From positions 871,803 through 935,802 of the forward strand of contig NZ_GG694006.1 in NCBI RefSeq assembly GCF_000160695.1: a stretch of DNA of 64,000 nucleotides. Direction: 5' to 3'. Of the stretch, positions 15,964 through 24,185 are shown piece by piece (the stretch's first letter is position 1; every line of letters starts with the position of its first letter). The notes beneath the pieces are model-generated. The model ran no database searches. It saw only the letters and a program-made list of their open reading frames with translations, and was not told the DNA's origin. This DNA comes from Centipeda flueggei ATCC 43531 (GTDB taxonomy: Bacteria > Bacillota > Negativicutes > Selenomonadales > Selenomonadaceae). The position numbers and the translations under genes are program-made.

Positions 15964-18075
15964 ATGACACTCAGCAAGGATGTCATTATGCAGAACATGC
16001 AGCGGTTCGGCGGCGCAATGTATACGCCCGTCATTCTGTTTGCATTCTTCGGTCTCACGGTGGCGGTGTCCATCGTGTGCAAAAACACAGGGCTGCTCGG
16101 CAGCATCGCCGCGCAGGGTACGGTCTGGTATGATTTCTGGTATGTGGTCGAGCAGGGTGCGTGGACGGTCTTCGCCCAGATGCCGATCCTCTTCGCCATT
16201 GCCGTGCCGATCGGCTTTGCCAAAAAGGAGCCGGCACGCTGTGCGATGGAATCGTTCGTCATCTATATGCTGTTCAACTATTTCATCGCAGGTTTCCTGA
16301 CGCTCCATGCGGATGTGTTCGGCGTGGACTACAGTCAGGCGGCAGGTCCCGGCACGGGGCTTGCGATGATCGCCAACATCAAGACGCTCGACATGGGCAT
16401 GCTCGGTGCGATCTTCATCGCCTGCTGCACGGCGTTCCTGCACAATCACTTCTATGATACGGACATTCCGGACTGGCTCGGCATCTTCAAGGGGCCTGCG
16501 TTCGTCGTCGCGATCGGCTTCGTCGTGATGATTCCGATGGCACTCATTTTCTGCTTTGTCTGGCCTGCCATCCAGCACGCCATCGAGCACTTCCAATTTT
16601 TCCTCAAAACCAGCGGCATCGTCGGTGTCTGGGCATACACGTTCTCGGAGAAAATCCTCCTGCCCGCCGGTCTGCATCACTTCATCTATCTGCCCTTCAT
16701 GTACGGCCCCGCGATTGTGGACGGCGGCATTCAAGCATACTGGCTCGGACATATCAATGACTTCATGACGAGCGCGCAGAGTCTGCGCGAGCTCTTTCCC
16801 GAGGGCGGCTTTGCCCTCCACGGCAGCGGCAAGGTGTTTGGCCTGCCGGGTGCGGCACTCGCGATCTATGTCTGCGCCAAGCCCGAGAAGAAGAAAAAGA
16901 CGGCGGCGCTTCTCATCCCCGCGACGATTACGGCGATGCTCTGCGGTATCACGGAGCCGCTGGAGTTCACCTTCCTCTTTGTCGCTCCTCTGCTCTATCT
17001 GATTCACGCACTGCTCTCGGCAACACTGTCGGCAACCCTCTACTCCTTCGGACTGTCGGGGAACTTCGGCGGCGGTCTGATCGACGCATTCGTGCAGAAC
17101 TGGATTCCGCTCTTCCCATATCACTATACGGAGTACATCACGCAGATCGTCATCGGGCTGTGCTTCACCGCCATCTACTTCTTTGTATTCCGCTGGGTCA
17201 TCATCCACAAGGACTACAAGACGCCGGGCCGCACAGATGATGCGCTGGAGGACAAGCTCTTTACAAAGGCGGACTACAAGGCAAAACAGGCGGGCGCTGC
17301 CGCAGACGGTGCCGCCGCCCCGAGCATGAAGCTCGATGAACGCGACGTAAAGGCAAAGGCATTCCTCGAAGGACTCGGCGGTCCGTCGAACATCGTCGAT
17401 GTAACGAACTGTGCAACGCGTCTGCGCGTCACGGTCAGCGACCCTGAGCGCGTTGCGCCGATTGCCGCCTTTACGGATGCAGGAGCACACGGCCTGGTGC
17501 GCAACGGTCACGCATTCCAAGTCATTGTCGGACTCTCGGTGCCGCAGATCCGCGAGCGGTTCGAGGCACTGCTCACCGCACCCGCATCGAATGCGGCAGA
17601 GACGGCGGTCGGCACGGAGAAATCCGTCGCGATCAACGCGGTCACGACGGGACATGTCATCGACATGAGCGAAGTCAAGGACGAAATGTTCTCGCAGAAG
17701 ATGATGGGCGACGGGGTTGCCGTTGAGCCGACGGAAGGCGTCGTCGTTGCGCCGGCAGACGCCGAGGTAACGATGGTCATGGAGGGCAGCCGCCACGCAG
17801 TGGGTCTGCGCATGAGCAACGGTGCAGAGATGCTCATCCACATCGGTGTGGACACGGTAAAGCTCGAGGGCAAGGGATTTGACCTGCACGTCGCGATGGG
17901 GGACCAGGTAAAGGCAGGAACGCCGCTCGTAACGTTCGACCGCACGGTGATTCACGAGGCTGGCTATCAGGATACGGTCATCATGGCGGTGACGAACTCC
18001 GGCGAGTACCCGCTCATGAAGAAGCATACGGGCATGGATGCAAAGGCAGGCGAGACGCCCGTGCTGACGTTCTAG
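15964..18075 (+). CDS. PTS alpha-glucoside (maltose-type) transporter EIICBA
   Basis: The 703-residue membrane protein has three PTS domains in one chain. EIIC spans about 1-430 with some ten membrane segments and the GITEPLEFTFLF glucose-family signature. EIIB is at about 455-530 with phosphorylated Cys C483 (TNCATRLR). EIIA is at about 565-700 with phosphorylated His H626 (IHIGVDTVKL). The glucose/glucoside class fits MalX/MalT-like importers that bring in maltose as maltose 6'-phosphate. Its RBS is GGAGGAG. The downstream alpha-glucosidase, phosphatase and hexokinase define a catabolic operon. Glucose or another alpha-glucoside remain alternatives. Confidence 0.88.
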   Translation: MTLSKDVIMQNMQRFGGAMYTPVILFAFFGLTVAVSIVCKNTGLLGSIAAQGTVWYDFWYVVEQGAWTVFAQMPILFAIAVPIGFAKKEPARCAMESFVIYMLFNYFIAGFLTLHADVFGVDYSQAAGPGTGLAMIANIKTLDMGMLGAIFIACCTAFLHNHFYDTDIPDWLGIFKGPAFVVAIGFVVMIPMALIFCFVWPAIQHAIEHFQFFLKTSGIVGVWAYTFSEKILLPAGLHHFIYLPFMYGPAIVDGGIQAYWLGHINDFMTSAQSLRELFPEGGFALHGSGKVFGLPGAALAIYVCAKPEKKKKTAALLIPATITAMLCGITEPLEFTFLFVAPLLYLIHALLSATLSATLYSFGLSGNFGGGLIDAFVQNWIPLFPYHYTEYITQIVIGLCFTAIYFFVFRWVIIHKDYKTPGRTDDALEDKLFTKADYKAKQAGAAADGAAAPSMKLDERDVKAKAFLEGLGGPSNIVDVTNCATRLRVTVSDPERVAPIAAFTDAGAHGLVRNGHAFQVIVGLSVPQIRERFEALLTAPASNAAETAVGTEKSVAINAVTTGHVIDMSEVKDEMFSQKMMGDGVAVEPTEGVVVAPADAEVTMVMEGSRHAVGLRMSNGAEMLIHIGVDTVKLEGKGFDLHVAMGDQVKAGTPLVTFDRTVIHEAGYQDTVIMAVTNSGEYPLMKKHTGMDAKAGETPVLTF

Positions 18076-18146
18076 GGTTCGCTTACGGGCTTGACAACAA
18101 CACGGCGTCTCGACAATAGGAAAATAGGGGAAGGAAAGGGTCTGCG

Positions 18147-19811
18147 ATGAATGAGTACAAATGGTGGCAGAACACTGCCGTCTACCAAATCTACCCCAAG
18201 AGCTTCAACGATACCACGGGCAGCGGTACGGGCGACCTGCACGGCATCACGGAAAAGCTCGACTATCTGAAGGAGCTCGGTGTGGGTGCCGTCTGGCTCA
18301 CGCCCGTCTACCCGTCACCCATGGTGGACAACGGCTACGATATCAGCGACTACACGGGAATCAACCCTGCCTTCGGCTCAATGCGCCAGATGGAGGAGCT
18401 GATCGCAGGCGCAAAGGAGCGCGGCATCCGCATCATCATGGATCTCGTCTACAACCACAGCTCCGATCAGCATCCGTGGTTCCTGAAGTCACGCTCCAGC
18501 CGAACCAACGAAAAGAGCGACTGGTACATCTGGCGCGACCCGAAGGAGGACGGCAGTGCGCCGACGAACTGGCGCGGCATCTTCGGCGGCTCTGCGTGGA
18601 CGTACTGCCCCGAGCGCGGACAGTACTACCTGCACACCTTTGCTGAGGCGCAGCCCGATCTCAACTGGGAGAACCCGGAGGTACGCGCCGCTCTCTACCG
18701 CGCCGCGAACTTTTGGCTCGACAAGGGCGTCGGCGGATTCCGCATCGACGCGATCACCTACATCAAGAAACCCGCCGTCTTCACCGACGGCACGCCCGAT
18801 GCGGCAGACGGCATGGTGAGCGTCCACACGATGACGGTCAATACGCCCGGCATTCTGGACTTCCTCCATGAGTTCCGCCGCGAGGTATTTGACGGACACG
18901 ACATCTTCACCGTCGGTGAGGCAAACGGTGTCAGCCCAGCAGAACTCTCCGACTGGGTCGGCGAAAACGGTGTGTTCTCAATGCTCTTTGAGTTTGCCCA
19001 TGTCCTCGTCCCCTACGAAAGCGGCGAGACATGGTGCAACATGCGGCCGTGGAAGCTGACAAAGCTCAAGGCGGCGCTCTCCGCAAGTCAGGCGGGAGTC
19101 GCCCGCGAGGGCTGGTGCCCGATCTACTTCGAGAACCACGACCGTGCGCGCTCGGTGAACTACTTTCTCCCCGAGGACGCCGACCCCGTCCTCGGAGCAA
19201 AGGCACTCGCCACAGTGCTTCTCACCCTGCGCGGCACGCCCTTCATCTACGAGGGTGAGGAGCTCGGCATGACGAACGTCGCATGGGACAGCATCTCCGA
19301 CTACGACGACATCTCCTCGCACGGACAGTACGAACTGGCGCGTGCGGAGGGATATTCCCCCACCGAGGCACTGTCCTTCGTCCATTTCAACAGCCGCGAC
19401 AACGCGCGCACACCAATGCAGTGGAATGGCTCCGCACATGCGGGCTTTACGACGGGCACACCATGGCTGCCTGTCAATGAGAACTATCCCGTTGTCAACG
19501 CGGCAGCAGAGGAAAAGGATGCGGACTCCGTTCTCGCCTACTACAAGAAACTCATCCGCCTGCGGACGGAACATCCGCTCCTGCTGCGCGGCAAGTACGA
19601 GGAACTGCTGAAGGACAACGAACAGATCTATGCGTTTGCGCGGACGGAGGGGAACCGCCGCACGGTCACAGCGGTCAACTTTACGACAGAGCAGGCACCG
19701 CTCCCCGCAGAGCTCCTGCGCGGAACGCGCCTCATCGGAAACTATGCGGATGCGCGGCTGTACGCGCTGCGCCCGCTCGAGGCCATCGTCTATGAGGAGG
19801 AAATCGGATGA
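18147..19811 (+). CDS. GH13 alpha-glucosidase (maltase-type)
   Basis: The 554-residue cytoplasmic GH13 enzyme has the four conserved regions: DLVYNHSS (I), GFRIDAI (II, nucleophile D201), GEANG (III, acid/base E258) and ENHDR (IV, D332). The (beta/alpha)8 barrel fills about 1-470 and a C-terminal beta domain follows. In the GH13 oligo-1,6-/alpha-glucosidase group the residue after the nucleophile is usually Val in alpha-1,6 and trehalose-6-phosphate enzymes and Ala/Thr in alpha-1,4 enzymes. Here it is Ala202, which favours a maltase. It would cleave imported maltose or its phosphate to glucose units. It overlaps the next gene by 4 bases. Confidence 0.88.
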   Translation: MNEYKWWQNTAVYQIYPKSFNDTTGSGTGDLHGITEKLDYLKELGVGAVWLTPVYPSPMVDNGYDISDYTGINPAFGSMRQMEELIAGAKERGIRIIMDLVYNHSSDQHPWFLKSRSSRTNEKSDWYIWRDPKEDGSAPTNWRGIFGGSAWTYCPERGQYYLHTFAEAQPDLNWENPEVRAALYRAANFWLDKGVGGFRIDAITYIKKPAVFTDGTPDAADGMVSVHTMTVNTPGILDFLHEFRREVFDGHDIFTVGEANGVSPAELSDWVGENGVFSMLFEFAHVLVPYESGETWCNMRPWKLTKLKAALSASQAGVAREGWCPIYFENHDRARSVNYFLPEDADPVLGAKALATVLLTLRGTPFIYEGEELGMTNVAWDSISDYDDISSHGQYELARAEGYSPTEALSFVHFNSRDNARTPMQWNGSAHAGFTTGTPWLPVNENYPVVNAAAEEKDADSVLAYYKKLIRLRTEHPLLLRGKYEELLKDNEQIYAFARTEGNRRTVTAVNFTTEQAPLPAELLRGTRLIGNYADARLYALRPLEAIVYEEEIG

Positions 19812-20581
19812 AAGTAGCAGCAAGCGACTATGATGGAACACTCCTGCGCGGCGGCAAAATCGACGCCGAGACGAAGGAGGGCATCGCCCGCTGGCGTGCG
19901 GCGGGACATAAATTCGGCGTCGTCTCGGGACGCGACTACGGGATGCTCGTCCCGCAGCTGCGCGCCTACGGCGTTGGATTCGACTACACGGTCTGCAACA
20001 ACGGCGGCATCATCCGCGGCACAGACGACAATGTACGGTTTCAGGCGGAGATCGCACCGCGTGCGCTGACGGCAATCGCCGCCGAGCCGACGGCGCAGAA
20101 ATCGTTCCACTTCGCCTTCTCGGCGGCAGAGACGACCTACCTCTGCCACCATTCCGAGGGCTCGTGGATCGAGCGCGAGGCAAAGGAGTGGGACTTCCCC
20201 ATCACCTACATTGAGGAATCCGACATCGCGGGGCTGACGAAGATCCATCAGTTCTCGCTTGGCTTTCCGGAGCCGGAGCAGTCCAATGCGTGCGCAGAGG
20301 TACTGAATGCGAAGCTCGGCGACCTCATCCATGCCTTTCCGAACGCGTGCAGCCTCGACATCACGCCCGCCGGCATCGGCAAGGACGAGGGCATCCGTAC
20401 CCTCCTCCGCGTCATGGGCTGGGATGATGCGGAGATCTACGCCATCGGTGATGAGACGAATGACCTGCCCATGCTGAAGGCATTTGACGGGTTTTCACTG
20501 ACTACGGCGCGCCCCGCGATTCAGGAACAGGCGCGCGCGGTATTCCCGAGCGTCGGTGCGATGCTCGATCATTTTTGCTGA
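19808..20581 (+). CDS. HAD-IIB phosphatase within the alpha-glucoside operon
   Basis: The 257-residue Cof-like HAD protein has SDYDGTLL (motif I), VSGRDY (motif II), GIGKDEGI (Lys region) and IGDETNDLPML (motif IV). Its ATG overlaps the alpha-glucosidase stop (ATGA) behind GGAGG, so the two are translationally coupled. The genomic position suggests a sugar-phosphate phosphatase acting on the PTS product or an overflow sugar phosphate, comparable in role to the maltose 6'-phosphate phosphatase of Enterococcus, though not shown to be the same family. The substrate is inferred from context only. Confidence 0.8.
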   Translation: MKVAASDYDGTLLRGGKIDAETKEGIARWRAAGHKFGVVSGRDYGMLVPQLRAYGVGFDYTVCNNGGIIRGTDDNVRFQAEIAPRALTAIAAEPTAQKSFHFAFSAAETTYLCHHSEGSWIEREAKEWDFPITYIEESDIAGLTKIHQFSLGFPEPEQSNACAEVLNAKLGDLIHAFPNACSLDITPAGIGKDEGIRTLLRVMGWDDAEIYAIGDETNDLPMLKAFDGFSLTTARPAIQEQARAVFPSVGAMLDHFC

Positions 20582-20744
20582 GGGAATCGCTGATAAAATG
20601 AAGTCCGTCGGATTAGTGCAGATTTTTTGTCCTGTCAAGGAGACAAACCGGACGCATAGCAGAGGCTATGTGGAGGATTTGTCGACACAGGCAGGGCGAA
20701 AAAGATGGGCTAAGACGGCGGTGCTGAATTTATCAGTGCTTCCC
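20582..20744 (+). mobile_element. MITE-like element, copy A (163 bp)
   Basis: The element begins GGGAATCGCTGATAAA and ends TTTATCAGTGCTTCCC, a terminal inverted repeat matching at 14 of 16 positions. Its interior aligns with a second copy at 61266-61430 in opposite window orientation, sharing blocks such as GCAGATTTTTTG, ACCGGACGCA and GTGCTGAAT. It has no transposase. It abuts the HAD gene stop and ends 17 bases before the hexokinase start. A short ORF-like stretch inside should not be annotated as protein. Confidence 0.75.
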
Positions 20745-20761
20745 TAAGACAGGGGGAAATC

Positions 20762-22054
20762 ATGGGACTGGATCGTAAGAAATTTAAGGAAATCAAAGCC
20801 GCCTTCACCTTGAGCGACGACACGCTGCACCGCATCGCCGATGATTTTCGCGCCGAGATGCACGCAGGGCTTGCGCACAAAAATGGGGCAAGCCTGCGGA
20901 TGCTCCGCACGTTCGCGGGGCTGCCGACGGGCAGGGAGACCGGCACATTCCTCGCGCTCGACTTCGGTGGGACGAACGTCCGTGCCCTCCGCATCCGTCT
21001 CGACGGCAGCGGAAAGTATAAGGTCGAAAGCAAGGTCGCCAAGCCGCTCACCCTTCCCGGCGTCTACGACTACGTCTGCGCGGATGCAACGGCGGAGGAG
21101 ATGTTCGACTTCCTCGCCGAGATCATCGACGAGGCAATCGAGGGCGATCACGAGACCAAGTATCTGCTCGGCCACACCTTCTCCTTCCCCTCGGAGCAGA
21201 CGAATCTCTGCAACGCGCGCCTAATCACATGGACGAAGGAGTTCGCCACGCAGGGCGTCGAGGGCAAGGTGGTGAACGATCTCCTCGAAGATGCACTCAT
21301 GCGGCGCGGCATGAAGAACGTCGTGCCCGTCGCCGTCATCAACGACACGGTTGCCGTGCTCCTCGCGGCGGCGTATAAGCGCGAGCACACCTACATCGGC
21401 TCGATCTACGCCACAGGGCAGAACACCTGCTACTTCGAGAACTTCGCGGACGGCAGCGAGAAGCCAATGGTCGTCAACATGGAGTCGGGCGGCTTCAACC
21501 GCCTCCCCTTCTCGAAATACGATGATGCCATCGACGCCTGTTCCGAACAGCCCGGTGCACAGCGGCTTGAAAAGATGGTATCGGGACGCTACCTCGGGAT
21601 GCTCTATGGCACGGCACTCGCCGATCTCCTCGGTAAGGAGGGAGCATCGTATCCGTTCACGAGCATCGAGCTCTCTGCCATCGTGGCAGACGCCTTCCTC
21701 GACCGCCATGCCGCAGGCGCGATCATCGAGTCCAAGACGGGCATGACCTTTTCCGCCGCCGACCGTGCACTCATGCAGGATCTCGCGGGGACGGTGATCC
21801 AGCGCTCCGCGCACATCGTCGCCGCGACCTACGCGGGCATCATCCGTCACCGCGCGGGTGAGACAAAGGCAGAGAACCAGTTCATCGCCGTGGACGGCTC
21901 AGTCTATGAAAAGGTGCCCCTCGTCGCGCACCATCTGCGCGGCGCACTCGATAAGCTCCTTCTCGACGAGGCGGTCAACATCCAGATTATCCTCGAAAAC
22001 GCCGGCTCTGCCCTCGGCGCAGCACTCGCCGCCGCCATGACAGAGCAGAACTGA
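20762..22054 (+). CDS. Hexokinase of the eukaryotic (HK) type
   Basis: The 430-residue protein matches the two-domain eukaryotic hexokinase family, not the usual bacterial Glk or ROK kinases. It has the phosphate-1 motif LALDFGGTNVRAL (about 63-75), the sugar-binding TFSFPSEQT, INDTVAVLL with the catalytic Asp, and a C-terminal adenosine-binding region ENAGSALGAAL. It is close in length to a single eukaryotic hexokinase unit (about 450). It would phosphorylate the free glucose released by the alpha-glucosidase. The RBS AGGGGG lies just beyond MITE copy A, so the element separates this gene from the rest of the operon. A strong terminator follows. Confidence 0.85.
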   Translation: MGLDRKKFKEIKAAFTLSDDTLHRIADDFRAEMHAGLAHKNGASLRMLRTFAGLPTGRETGTFLALDFGGTNVRALRIRLDGSGKYKVESKVAKPLTLPGVYDYVCADATAEEMFDFLAEIIDEAIEGDHETKYLLGHTFSFPSEQTNLCNARLITWTKEFATQGVEGKVVNDLLEDALMRRGMKNVVPVAVINDTVAVLLAAAYKREHTYIGSIYATGQNTCYFENFADGSEKPMVVNMESGGFNRLPFSKYDDAIDACSEQPGAQRLEKMVSGRYLGMLYGTALADLLGKEGASYPFTSIELSAIVADAFLDRHAAGAIIESKTGMTFSAADRALMQDLAGTVIQRSAHIVAATYAGIIRHRAGETKAENQFIAVDGSVYEKVPLVAHHLRGALDKLLLDEAVNIQIILENAGSALGAALAAAMTEQN

Positions 22055-22070
22055 GCGGACCAACAAATAT

Positions 22071-22112
22071 ACAACGACGCCCCGCAAGGGTATCCTTGCG
22101 GGGCGTCGTTGT
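22071..22112. terminator. Strong terminator between convergent genes
   Basis: A perfect 19-bp stem (ACAACGACGCCCCGCAAGG and its complement) closes on a GTAT loop. It ends the alpha-glucoside operon and probably also the convergent HD gene, although the T-tract is interrupted. Confidence 0.85.
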
Positions 22113-22122
22113 CATTTCTATT

Positions 22123-22617
22123 TTACAAGTAGATCGTCTCGAGCAAATGTATCCCCGTCGCCGTCTTGAATACGTGGTCGCGGAAGTTGCGTATCGCCGC
22201 AGCCCCCATGTGGCTCTCGTCGGCGTTGACGAGGAAATCCGCCTCAAGGAGGATCTGATAGTCGCGCCCGTCCACATCGTTATACGTATGGTGGTGACTG
22301 ACGAGGTAAACGAGTCGCTCCGCCATCCCCGCAGGGAGTTCAATGTCCTTGAGGAACTCCTCCGTCAGAGGGCCGCCCTCCTCCTCCTGATGACTGCCGT
22401 TCGTGTTGCCGTATTTCTCGCGGCAGAGCGGGCAAGCGATATCGTGCAGGATCGCGGCGATCTCCACGGTCTCCTGCTCCGTCGGCGTGAGATTCTCCGC
22501 GACACCGATCGTGCGGGCAAAGGCATAGACCTTCATAAAGTGTGCGATGTCATGCAGGTTGCCCTCCGAGCAGGCAATCATCTTCTGCATGACATCGTTT
22601 ACTGTCTTGTTCCCCAT
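22123..22617 (-). CDS. HD-domain phosphohydrolase
   Basis: The 164-residue protein has an HD fold. A first His (HDIAHFMKV) is followed by the HD dyad in AAILHDIA, a later HHH stretch (LVSHHHTYND) and a distal Asp (EADFLVNADES), together a metal site for phosphomonoester or nucleotide hydrolysis. It also carries CPLCREKYG, a CxxC that could bind metal. The substrate is unknown. The ATG at 22617 has GGGAG upstream, and an earlier frame extension has no RBS. It is last in the wecA-wecB-atpZ run. Confidence 0.75.
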   Translation of the reverse strand: MGNKTVNDVMQKMIACSEGNLHDIAHFMKVYAFARTIGVAENLTPTEQETVEIAAILHDIACPLCREKYGNTNGSHQEEEGGPLTEEFLKDIELPAGMAERLVYLVSHHHTYNDVDGRDYQILLEADFLVNADESHMGAAAIRNFRDHVFKTATGIHLLETIYL

Positions 22618-22669
22618 GTCAATATATCTCCCATAAATTCCGAACGCCGTGCGTCCCATACGCACGGCG

Positions 22670-22906
22670 TTACACCAGCTTGAAATACTTCAGCTGCCGA
22701 TAGAGTGAGTAGATCGCGGCGGGAAAGCCGAGGAGGATACCCGTGATGGTGCAGACGCGCCCCGTCCCAAGAAAATCATCGGCGCATTGGCCGAGAAAGA
22801 GGAAGATGCCGAGAAAGACGACAAAGTAGATGCCGACCCCCGAGAGCAGTCCAAAAGCGCGCAGGGCATCCGCCATGCCCGACGGCATGTCTTTCTTCTC
22901 CCGCAT
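22670..22906 (-). CDS. atpZ: AtpZ/AtpI-family small membrane protein
   Basis: The 78-residue protein has two membrane helices (about 17-38 and 48-66). The hydrophobic pattern with FLGQCADDFLGTG between the helices matches AtpZ/AtpI proteins, which help assemble the F-ATPase c-ring or carry Mg/Ca. These genes usually head the atp operon. Here the gene follows wecB and precedes an HD gene, and no atp subunit is in the window on this side. The RBS is GGAGGAG. The family call rests on size and topology, so it is moderately sure. Confidence 0.65.
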   Translation of the reverse strand: MREKKDMPSGMADALRAFGLLSGVGIYFVVFLGIFLFLGQCADDFLGTGRVCTITGILLGFPAAIYSLYRQLKYFKLV

Positions 22907-22936
22907 TGGCTCCTCCTCTCCGCACCTGTCGCCTGT

Positions 22937-24094
22937 TCACGCACTGCGAAAGGGCTCGGGCGGTGTGTGAATATGTCCGGCATGATAGAGAATCGCCTCG
23001 ATGATGCGGCGCGCCGCCTTCCCATCGCCGTAGGGATTGACTGCCTCCGCCATTTCCGCGTACGCCGCTCGATCCGTGAGGAGACGCTTCGTCTCCGCAT
23101 AGACACGTTCCTGCGCCGTACCAATGAGATGCACTGTCCCCGCTGTCACTGCTTCAGGACGCTCCGTCGTATCGCGCAGGACGAGCACAGGCTTGCCAAG
23201 CGCGGGAGCTTCCTCCTGAATTCCGCCAGAGTCCGTGAGAACAATATCCACACGTGCCATGAGATTGGCGAACGGCTCGTACTCGAGCGGGTCGATAAGA
23301 TGGACGTGTGCCAGCCCGCCCAGTTCCTCACGTACGATCTCGCGCACCTTCGGATTGCGGTGCACAGGGAATACGACCTCTACATCCGCCGTCTCGTCCA
23401 CGATGTTGTGAATGGCGCGGTAGACATGGCGCATCGGCTCGCCGAGGTTCTCGCGGCGATGCGTCGTCATGAGGAGGACGCGGTGATGTTCAAAGTCTAC
23501 CTGGGCAAGCTCGGGCGGAAGGACATAGTCAGAACGTACCGTATGGTGCAAAGCATCAATGACCGTATTGCCCGTGACGAAAACACGCTGCTCGGGCACA
23601 CCCTCTGCCGCAAGATTATCATGTGCCGTCGGTGTAGGCGCAAAGTGCAGAGTTGCGATGCCGCCTGTGAGGCGGCGATTCATCTCCTCGGGAAAGGGCG
23701 AATAGATATTGTGCGTCCGAAGCCCTGCCTCCACGTGTCCGACGGGAATCTGATGGTAAAAAGCAGCGAGAGCCCCCGCAAATGTCGTCGTCGTATCCCC
23801 GTGGACGAGGACGAGGTCGGGGCGATCCTTCTGAAACACTTCGTTGATGCCCTGCATCGCACGTGTTGTAATGTCAAAGAGAGTCTGTCCCGCCGCCATG
23901 ATATTGAGATCATAATCGGGGGTAATGTGAAAGAGGCGGAGCACCTGATCGAGCATCTCCCGATGCTGTGCCGTCACGAGCGTCTTTGTCTCAATCTCCT
24001 CCGGATGACGCGCCAGCTCCATGACGACAGGCGCCATCTTGATTGCCTCCGGGCGCGTGCCAAAGATCGACATGACTTTGATTTTGCCGGTCAT
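22937..24094 (-). CDS. wecB: UDP-N-acetylglucosamine 2-epimerase (non-hydrolysing)
   Basis: The 385-residue enzyme interconverts UDP-GlcNAc and UDP-ManNAc. Signatures include SIFGTRPEAIKMAP at the N-terminus, HGDTTTTFAGALAAF, HVEAGLRT, PEEMNRR, TTHRREN and DSGGIQEEAP. It acts in the cytoplasm on precursors for surface polysaccharide. The start is the ATG directly after two GAGGAG repeats. The ORF extends further upstream but without an RBS. It follows wecA by 91 bases, so the two form an enterobacterial-common-antigen or teichoic-type initiation pair. Confidence 0.93.
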   Translation of the reverse strand: MTGKIKVMSIFGTRPEAIKMAPVVMELARHPEEIETKTLVTAQHREMLDQVLRLFHITPDYDLNIMAAGQTLFDITTRAMQGINEVFQKDRPDLVLVHGDTTTTFAGALAAFYHQIPVGHVEAGLRTHNIYSPFPEEMNRRLTGGIATLHFAPTPTAHDNLAAEGVPEQRVFVTGNTVIDALHHTVRSDYVLPPELAQVDFEHHRVLLMTTHRRENLGEPMRHVYRAIHNIVDETADVEVVFPVHRNPKVREIVREELGGLAHVHLIDPLEYEPFANLMARVDIVLTDSGGIQEEAPALGKPVLVLRDTTERPEAVTAGTVHLIGTAQERVYAETKRLLTDRAAYAEMAEAVNPYGDGKAARRIIEAILYHAGHIHTPPEPFRSA

Positions 24095-24185
24095 TCTCCT
24101 CTGCTCCTCTCTGCGCATAGCAGGATAAAATGTCGTATGTGTCCCCCGTGTGAACGCCTCGTTCCGCAAGTGATCGCGGGGCAGG

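Noticed and set aside
15946-18027. Minus-strand frame of 693 codons over the PTS gene
   Set aside because: The plus strand has complete EIICBA motifs. The antisense frame is rich in His, Arg and Glu, as expected for shadows of GC-rich genes.
20598-20747. Short protein-like ORF within MITE copy A
   Set aside because: The reading frame is not kept to the end in copy B and it has no RBS. It is best treated as part of the repeat.
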